Source: Bacteroidales bacterium
Lineage (GTDB): Bacteria > Bacteroidota > Bacteroidia > Bacteroidales > F082
DNA: 64,000 nt
Direction of reading: 5' to 3'
Assembly (NCBI GenBank): GCA_017530365.1
Contig: JAFXMK010000004.1
Location: forward strand, 124,001-188,000
Position 1 is the stretch's first letter. Every line of letters begins with the position of its first letter. The notes under the pieces are model-generated. The model made no database searches and had not been told where the DNA came from. It was given only the letters and a program-made list of their open reading frames with translations. Of the stretch, positions 59,470 through 64,000 are shown piece after piece. The translations under genes and the position numbers were made by a program.

Positions 59470-62142
59470 ATGAAAAAAGTATCTTTAATTCTAGTATTGA
59501 TGGCATTTGCCATCTCAATGAACGCTCAAGTTGAAAAGATTTTTGATTTCAACGATTATGGATCTGGCGAGCCGCTTGTTCGTCTTAACGGACAGGACGG
59601 CTGGTATGTCCGCGCCCACAGCGCCGGCAACGGTGGCAGTAACATGGGTCCCATGTACACCGATTACATGGGGCATTTCTGGGGCAACACGCCTGTAACA
59701 CCAACTGCTGACGAGACGATCGGTGTGTTTTCTCACGCTTCAGGTACGGGATTTGGCGATATTGCCACGCATGATCTTACCCAGTACGGTTTCGACTTCT
59801 CTGAAGGTGGCATCATCGAGGTTGAATGCGATGTGTTGCGCCAATGGTGGGGTACCCTTTTTGGCGTCGGCTATGACGGCAATGGTGATGGCGCTGTCCT
59901 ACCTCCCATTAAAAAAGCTCCTAACCACCCAAATCTTTACGAACCTATCACCCCTGATCCAGCAAGTACTTCACCCGATGGTGGTATTTATATGCTGACT
60001 ACCGGTAATGCTCCCGATGATCCCGACTTCATCACCGGTGTGGTGTTGCCTGGCAATACGGTGGCTTGTGATTTGAATCCTGCCTATCCTGACAATACAT
60101 GGCTCCGTTGGAAGATGACCATCGACCTCGATGCCAATGATGGTGCTGGTGCCGTAACGCTTTATGCAAAATACGACATCCTCCACGGTGAGTGGGAAGC
60201 GATACCTGAATGTCAAGGTGTCAATGTCGGTTTGACACCCGGCAGTGGCGACAAAAAAGACCCTGCCATGTGGGATAAGGTCTTCATGCTCAATAGCGGT
60301 TGGTGTGGTTTCGACAACTTGACCATCCGTTTCACCCCTGGTGGCCTGGCTGCCCAATTCATCAGTTTTGACGCCATCAACGACCAATTGGTTTATGGCA
60401 ATCCAATCACGCTGCAAGCCTCTTCTACTTCGGGTCTTCCCGTTTCCTTTGAAGTCCTTGAAGGCCCAGCTACCTTGAATGGAAATGTTCTTACTCTCAC
60501 GGGTGAAGAAGGTTTGGTAAGGGTTCGCGCTTCCCAGCCTGGCGATGGCACCAACTGGCAACCCGCGCCGGCAGTAACTCGTACTTTCTATGTGGTCGAT
60601 CCTGAAAACTACACTCCAGCTATTACCATCCGCCGTCCCTACGAAGGCACTAAGGTCTATATGCCTAACTTTGAAAACCCCGTCATGGTGGTGCTGAGTG
60701 CCTATATCGATCACGGCAACGTCCTTAAGTTTGAAGAAGTAAAATGCACGGTCGATGGCCAAGAACTATTACTGAAGACCGATTTTCCTGATGATCCCGA
60801 CAATGGCTATTGGTACACTGTTTGGACCCCTTCCGGTGAGGGTACCTACAATATGACGGTTAGCATTACCCAAACGGGCGGCAAAGTCACAACTGCTTCC
60901 AATACTTTTGAAGTGACCACCAACTATGACGATATCACGGTCTCCGCACTCAATGGTGAAATGGTGGCAACTACCCAGATATTCAACGACTATGGCGAGT
61001 ACCCCTTCCCAACTCACGTCAATGCTTTCAATCACATTAACTTGCATTATCTTCACAATTGTGTGAATGGCGATTGCAACACCTACGACCATATTAGCTA
61101 TCTTCGCATCAAGAACTACCGCGGTCAATGGGTGGAACTCTGCCGTTACATCACCCCGTTTGGTGTGCAGTGTGTGGATGACATTGATGTGACCGACTTC
61201 ACCACCTTGCTGCAAGGACTTGTTGAATTCGAGTATTATAGCGAACATTATAATACTGGTCAGGGCTATAACCCAACCGCTGTTTTCGAATATACCAAAG
61301 GCACACCGGATTATCCATTTGTGGACATGGAGGAAATTTGGTATGGAAACTATGCCTTTGGCGATTACGAGAACCTATGTCCCGTTCCTATGCGTACGGT
61401 TGAAATTGGCCCAAATGTTGAAAAAGCGAAGTTGCAAATCACCACTTCAGGTCACAACTGGAGTGATGCTGCAAACGGGGCTTATAACACCAATAATGCA
61501 GCAGAATTCGATACCCTTGAATACCATAACATCAAAATCAATGGTGTCACGGTTTATACGCAACATCTAGCCAATATTTGTAACCCTAATCCTGCTGGAT
61601 GCCAACCGCAAAATGGTACATGGATCTATCCACGAGCCGGATGGTGTCCTGGAAGCATGAGTGTGGTGTGGAATTATAGCTTGGACAATTATATTTCCCA
61701 AGGTCATGCCGACCTGCTCTATGAGTTCGATCCAACATACGTTGACCAGTGCCACCCCAACTATCCTGATTGCGTCAGCGGACAAAACAGCTGCCCAAAC
61801 TGCCAGAATACAAGCAATCCATTATTAAGGGTTTCTGGCAAATTGATTACCTATAGCCATAACTATGACATCATCACTAGCGTTCCGGTGGTGCCCAATG
61901 CTGACGAAGACCCGTTCTCGGTGATCCTTTCTCCCAACCCGGTGAAAGATCGCCTGACCATCAAGACCGACTATGAGAAAGGCCGTGTCGGTGTTCATAT
62001 TGTTAACGCACAAGGTGTCATTGTCAGGAATTTCAACATGATTGACGCTGCCACCATCGATATGAGCGATCTGCCAGCCGGCATCTATATGGTGCAGGTC
62101 CTTGGTGGCAAAATGGTCACCAAGAAGATTATTAAGAATTAA
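59470..62142 (+). CDS. PNGase F-like peptide-N-glycosidase with T9SS sorting domain (second copy)
   Basis: 890 residues, paralogue of the preceding protein with the same domain order: signal MKKVSLILVLMAFAISMNA cut before Gln; concanavalin-A-like domain (about 20-290, longer loops); two Ig-like domains (about 298-378, 382-485); PNGase F-like part (about 490-800); T9SS sorting domain (about 810-890, LSPNPVKDRLTIKTDYEKGR). Catalytic acids correspond to about D540 (NTYDHI), E592 (YYSEHY) and E679 (AAEFD). It differs from the first copy in having His for Arg after the catalytic Asp and Tyr for Trp after E592, so activity or specificity may differ. The Cys cluster is kept (CHPNYPDCVSGQNSCPNC). Confidence 0.85.
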   Translation: MKKVSLILVLMAFAISMNAQVEKIFDFNDYGSGEPLVRLNGQDGWYVRAHSAGNGGSNMGPMYTDYMGHFWGNTPVTPTADETIGVFSHASGTGFGDIATHDLTQYGFDFSEGGIIEVECDVLRQWWGTLFGVGYDGNGDGAVLPPIKKAPNHPNLYEPITPDPASTSPDGGIYMLTTGNAPDDPDFITGVVLPGNTVACDLNPAYPDNTWLRWKMTIDLDANDGAGAVTLYAKYDILHGEWEAIPECQGVNVGLTPGSGDKKDPAMWDKVFMLNSGWCGFDNLTIRFTPGGLAAQFISFDAINDQLVYGNPITLQASSTSGLPVSFEVLEGPATLNGNVLTLTGEEGLVRVRASQPGDGTNWQPAPAVTRTFYVVDPENYTPAITIRRPYEGTKVYMPNFENPVMVVLSAYIDHGNVLKFEEVKCTVDGQELLLKTDFPDDPDNGYWYTVWTPSGEGTYNMTVSITQTGGKVTTASNTFEVTTNYDDITVSALNGEMVATTQIFNDYGEYPFPTHVNAFNHINLHYLHNCVNGDCNTYDHISYLRIKNYRGQWVELCRYITPFGVQCVDDIDVTDFTTLLQGLVEFEYYSEHYNTGQGYNPTAVFEYTKGTPDYPFVDMEEIWYGNYAFGDYENLCPVPMRTVEIGPNVEKAKLQITTSGHNWSDAANGAYNTNNAAEFDTLEYHNIKINGVTVYTQHLANICNPNPAGCQPQNGTWIYPRAGWCPGSMSVVWNYSLDNYISQGHADLLYEFDPTYVDQCHPNYPDCVSGQNSCPNCQNTSNPLLRVSGKLITYSHNYDIITSVPVVPNADEDPFSVILSPNPVKDRLTIKTDYEKGRVGVHIVNAQGVIVRNFNMIDAATIDMSDLPAGIYMVQVLGGKMVTKKIIKN

Positions 62143-62158
62143 TAATTTAGAATTAATA
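62131..62158 (+). repeat. 7-base period tract at the end of the second PNGase gene
   Basis: ATTAAGA, ATTAATA, ATTTAGA, ATTAATA: four units spanning the last codons, the stop (62140-62142) and the start of the terminator. It is AT-rich, so chance is harder to exclude; a short matching piece (ATTAAGA, ATTAAAC) lies beyond the terminator at 62192-62205. Confidence 0.55.
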
Positions 62159-62159
62159 A

Positions 62160-62192
62160 AAAAGCCCGTCGGATTTCCGACGGGCTTTTTTA
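62160..62192. terminator. Bidirectional intrinsic terminator
   Basis: Perfect stem AAGCCCGTCGGA/TCCGACGGGCTT with a two-base loop (62162-62187), A and T runs outside. It ends both the PNGase operon and the convergent small-barrel gene. Confidence 0.92.
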
Positions 62193-62214
62193 TTAAGAAT
62201 TAAACCGTTGTTGC

Positions 62215-62676
62215 TTAGAACACGTAACGAATGCCCAAGGCGATATCACCCCAGTGGAAGTTCGTCGAAGGGATGAGGTAGAAGCAAGGACGGATGTCCA
62301 GTGACAGCTGAATCGGAATAGCTTGGAAATAGTAGTCGAGACCAGCTTGACCAACAATACCGAGTCCAATATTGTCTTTTGGAGCGGCACTCCAATAATC
62401 GAGTTTACCACCTGCACCAACAAACCATCCCAAGTTCGGTACGGCTGCGATATCCTGATGGAATTGGTAGATAGCTGCAAAAGAGAAAGCTGAAGAATTT
62501 TCAAAGTTATGCCAACCGAGGTCAAACTCTAAGCGGCTAGCACCTAAACCTTTTTGGAATGAAAGCTCAGCGTTGTAGCCTTGGCCACCACCGAGGCGGA
62601 CACCAAGAGCGTTCTGTGCATTAGCTGCAAATGACAAGCCGATAACGGCAATCAAAACAAGGAATAATTTTTTCAT
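62215..62676 (-). CDS. Small outer-membrane beta-barrel protein
   Basis: 153 residues. The signal peptide (MKKLFLVLIAVIGLSFAANA) is cut before Gln. The mature part alternates short amphipathic strands (LGVRLGGGQGYNAELSFQKG, LGWFVGAGGKLDYWS, IPIQLSLDIRPCFYLIP) and ends GIRYVF with terminal Phe, fitting an 8-strand barrel of the OmpX/OmpA-like type common in Bacteroidota. No specific role. Its promoter is one of the clearest here. Confidence 0.75.
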   Translation of the reverse strand: MKKLFLVLIAVIGLSFAANAQNALGVRLGGGQGYNAELSFQKGLGASRLEFDLGWHNFENSSAFSFAAIYQFHQDIAAVPNLGWFVGAGGKLDYWSAAPKDNIGLGIVGQAGLDYYFQAIPIQLSLDIRPCFYLIPSTNFHWGDIALGIRYVF

Positions 62677-62735
62677 TTGTAATTGGATTTAAATTAATAT
62701 TAGGTTAATTGAATGATTGATCGTTTTCAAAGGGT

Positions 62736-62767
62736 CAAAATTAAAAGTTTATAACTAAAAAAACAAA
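62736..62767 (-). promoter_or_regulatory. Promoter of the small barrel gene
   Basis: Minus strand: TTTG (62764-62767), 20-base spacer, TAATTTTG (62736-62743); ATG at 62676. Confidence 0.6.
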
Positions 62768-62779
62768 AATATTTATTAA

Positions 62780-63784
62780 CTATTCTTGATAAACCGTGTA
62801 GTTTAGCACTTTCCCGACCATTTCCAATGTGCTCTTTTCGATGTTTTCAATGTTGTCGTTCAGCGTATGCCAGGTCTCTGGGAAAGTGGTGTTGGTGCTG
62901 TTGGGTTGCAAGTCGATGATGTCGATGGTGGGAATGCCGGCGACTTCATTCAACGGAAGATGGTCGTCGCTGATGGGTTCTCCCAACTCGTTGGAGAAAT
63001 ATTCACGGTAACCCAAGTCTTGGGCGATCCGCCATACTTTGTTGCTCAGCCATGCGGCGTAACCTTGTGAATAATACTCCTTCATGAAATTGGGCTCTTT
63101 CCCTCCGACCATATCCAGTAAAATGCCGTAGTTGGCCTTATATCCTGGAATATGAGGTTGTGATGCCCAATGTTGTGATCCCAACGCCCAATGATTGCGG
63201 CGGTCATCGTAATACTGTTCAGCCTGGTCGTTGCGAGGACCGTAGTCTTCCAAGTCGAAAAGAATGATGTCCACGCCCAATTTGTCAGGAAGCGGTTGGT
63301 TATGGAAACAACGTGCATTTTCAATCAACACTCCCACTCCGCTGGCCCCGTCGTTGGCCCCGTCGATGGGATGGTTCCAGTTGGCTTCATCGGCATCGTG
63401 GTCAGCAAAAGGACGTGAATCCCAATGAGCACATAGGATGATGCGCTTGGTGGCTTTGGGGTTGAAGCTTGCAATGATGTTCTTTCCGTCGATACCTTTA
63501 TTGTTGAAAAGCCTGGTGCGGAACTCCTGCACCATCACTGTGTCGGCATATTCCGATAACTTGTTGACAAGCCATGTCGCACATTGCTCATGCGCCTCGG
63601 TATTGGGCACTCGAGGACCGAAATCCGTCTGGGCTTTCACAAAAGCGTACGCCGAATCGGCGTTAAAAACGGGAAAGCTGAGAGTTTTCCGTTCTCTGTT
63701 CTCCGTTTTTTGTTCTCTGTTTTCCGTTTGATGGCCGCAAGCACAAACCAATATTATCAAAAGTAAAGGTAATAGTCTTTTCAT
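62780..63784 (-). CDS. M28-family glutaminyl-peptide cyclotransferase (QC-like) lipoprotein
   Basis: 334 residues. Lipobox at MKRLLPLLLIILVCAC; then a linker of two heptapeptides (TENREQK, TENRERK) encoded by a 7-base repeat; then an M28-type domain: CAHWDSRPFADHD, DGANDGASGVGVLIENAR (Asp ligand), ILFDLEDYGPRN (Glu ligand), SDDHLPLNEVAGIPTIDIID, TWHTLNDNIENI (His ligand). This pattern is closer to bacterial glutaminyl cyclases of the Porphyromonas type than to aminopeptidases, so it probably turns N-terminal Gln into pyroglutamate on exported proteins. That fits the many signal peptides in the window that leave Gln at the new N-terminus. Confidence 0.85.
   Translation of the reverse strand: MKRLLPLLLIILVCACGHQTENREQKTENRERKTLSFPVFNADSAYAFVKAQTDFGPRVPNTEAHEQCATWLVNKLSEYADTVMVQEFRTRLFNNKGIDGKNIIASFNPKATKRIILCAHWDSRPFADHDADEANWNHPIDGANDGASGVGVLIENARCFHNQPLPDKLGVDIILFDLEDYGPRNDQAEQYYDDRRNHWALGSQHWASQPHIPGYKANYGILLDMVGGKEPNFMKEYYSQGYAAWLSNKVWRIAQDLGYREYFSNELGEPISDDHLPLNEVAGIPTIDIIDLQPNSTNTTFPETWHTLNDNIENIEKSTLEMVGKVLNYTVYQE
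63684..63725 (-). repeat. Six tandem 7-base units inside the M28 gene
   Basis: Plus-strand units GTTTTCC, GTTCTCT, GTTCTCC, GTTTTTT, GTTCTCT, GTTTTCC. They encode the ENREQKT/ENRERKT linker just after the lipid-modified Cys. One unit more or less would shift the frame. Confidence 0.88.
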
Positions 63785-63817
63785 TCTTTCTTCTTTCTTC
63801 TTCCTTCTGTCTTCTTA
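63785..63817 (-). repeat. Intercistronic 7-base tandem repeat (LRR gene to M28 gene)
   Basis: In the direction of transcription, units close to AAGAAGA (AAGAAGA, CAGAAGG, AAGAAGA, AAGAAGA) run from the TAA of the upstream gene (63815-63817) to the M28 ATG (63784). Confidence 0.8.
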
Positions 63818-64000
63818 ATAATAAACTATATTCAAGTCAAACCGTTTCTGTTGCAAGGCATTGACAGCTTTGCTCTTTACCCTGGTGTTGTAAATCTTCA
63901 GCAGCTTCAACGAAGGGATGTTCTCAATAGGTGAGATGCTCTTGACATTGGTATTGTTGATAAGCAGCTCTTCCAATTGCGTCATTTTGGCCAAGGGCTT
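63815..64000 (-). CDS. Leucine-rich repeat protein, C-terminal end (cut by window edge)
   Basis: The leftward frame is open from base 64000 to a TAA at 63815, 61 codons. The sequence has leucine-rich repeat spacing (KMTQLEELLINNTNVKSISP, IENIPSLKLLKIYNTRVKSK), with L-x2-L-x-I-x-N/Y-N-T-x-V in two consecutive repeats, and ends RFDLNIVYY. The start and any signal peptide lie outside the window. It is the likely first gene of a unit with the M28 gene. Confidence 0.75.
   Translation of the reverse strand, partial: KPLAKMTQLEELLINNTNVKSISPIENIPSLKLLKIYNTRVKSKAVNALQQKRFDLNIVYY

Overview
This window is chromosomal DNA of a member of the Bacteroidota, most likely an uncultured T9SS-bearing lineage of the order Bacteroidales. 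The evidence is the SusC/SusD pair, several TonB-dependent receptors with carboxypeptidase-like N-terminal domains, at least six proteins with type IX secretion (T9SS) C-terminal sorting domains, a T9SS Plug protein and a PorV-like protein. Other signs are promoters with the Bacteroidota -7 box TAnnTTTG, the absence of Shine-Dalgarno sequences, and signal peptides cut before Gln (the 'Q-rule'). I see no rRNA, tRNA, CRISPR array, transposase or phage gene, and no gene-free stretch longer than 300 bases.

Layout. 1-868: start of a TonB-dependent receptor running off the left edge. 966-7496: rightward cluster of an LptF/LptG permease, two family 4 glycosyltransferases, the ribosomal ABC-F factor EttA and two small membrane proteins. 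7542-10092: DUF4296 lipoprotein and RecQ, leftward. 10216-11921: KdsD and LptB, rightward. 11918-14201: PssA and a beta-helix T9SS cargo, leftward. 14268-19364: QueA, a low-complexity secreted protein, a polyprenyl synthetase, a lipoprotein and a pyrophosphate-type phosphofructokinase. 19394-22273: GH92 alpha-mannosidase. 22415-24424: T9SS cargo with Asp-box motifs. 24417-33543: a divergent PdxA, an outer-membrane barrel receptor, PriA, the T9SS Plug, a PorT-like barrel, a HIT protein and GreA. 33653-43120: a three-gene leftward unit (TonB receptor, 1517-residue T9SS cargo, PorV-like barrel). 43350-48350: two small lipoproteins, DAHP synthase/chorismate mutase, AsnS and RpoN. 48408-51685: a TPR-HTH regulator broken by a frameshift, followed by a T9SS cargo gene broken by an in-frame TGA. 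51810-62142: SusC, SusD and two tandem PNGase F-like proteins with T9SS signals. 62215-64000: small barrel, glutaminyl-cyclase-type M28 protein and the end of a leucine-rich-repeat protein.

How it fits together. SusC/SusD plus two secreted PNGase F homologues (all three catalytic acids recognisable in both) look like a locus that strips N-glycans from glycoproteins. The GH92 mannosidase elsewhere in the window would suit the released high-mannose glycans. Secretion of these cargos depends on T9SS, of which Plug and possibly a PorT-like barrel are encoded here. The M28 cyclase would convert the N-terminal Gln left on exported proteins to pyroglutamate. LptF/G, LptB, KdsD and the glycosyltransferases belong to LPS synthesis and export.

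The most unusual signal is a family of short tandem repeats with a 7-base period (8 at one locus). They fill the gap from the stop codon of one gene to the start codon of the next at seven places, lie across the end of an eighth gene, and occur inside two coding regions. The unit differs between loci but the period and position are shared. The three spacers in the SusC-SusD-PNGase-PNGase operon carry an identical 33-bp copy.
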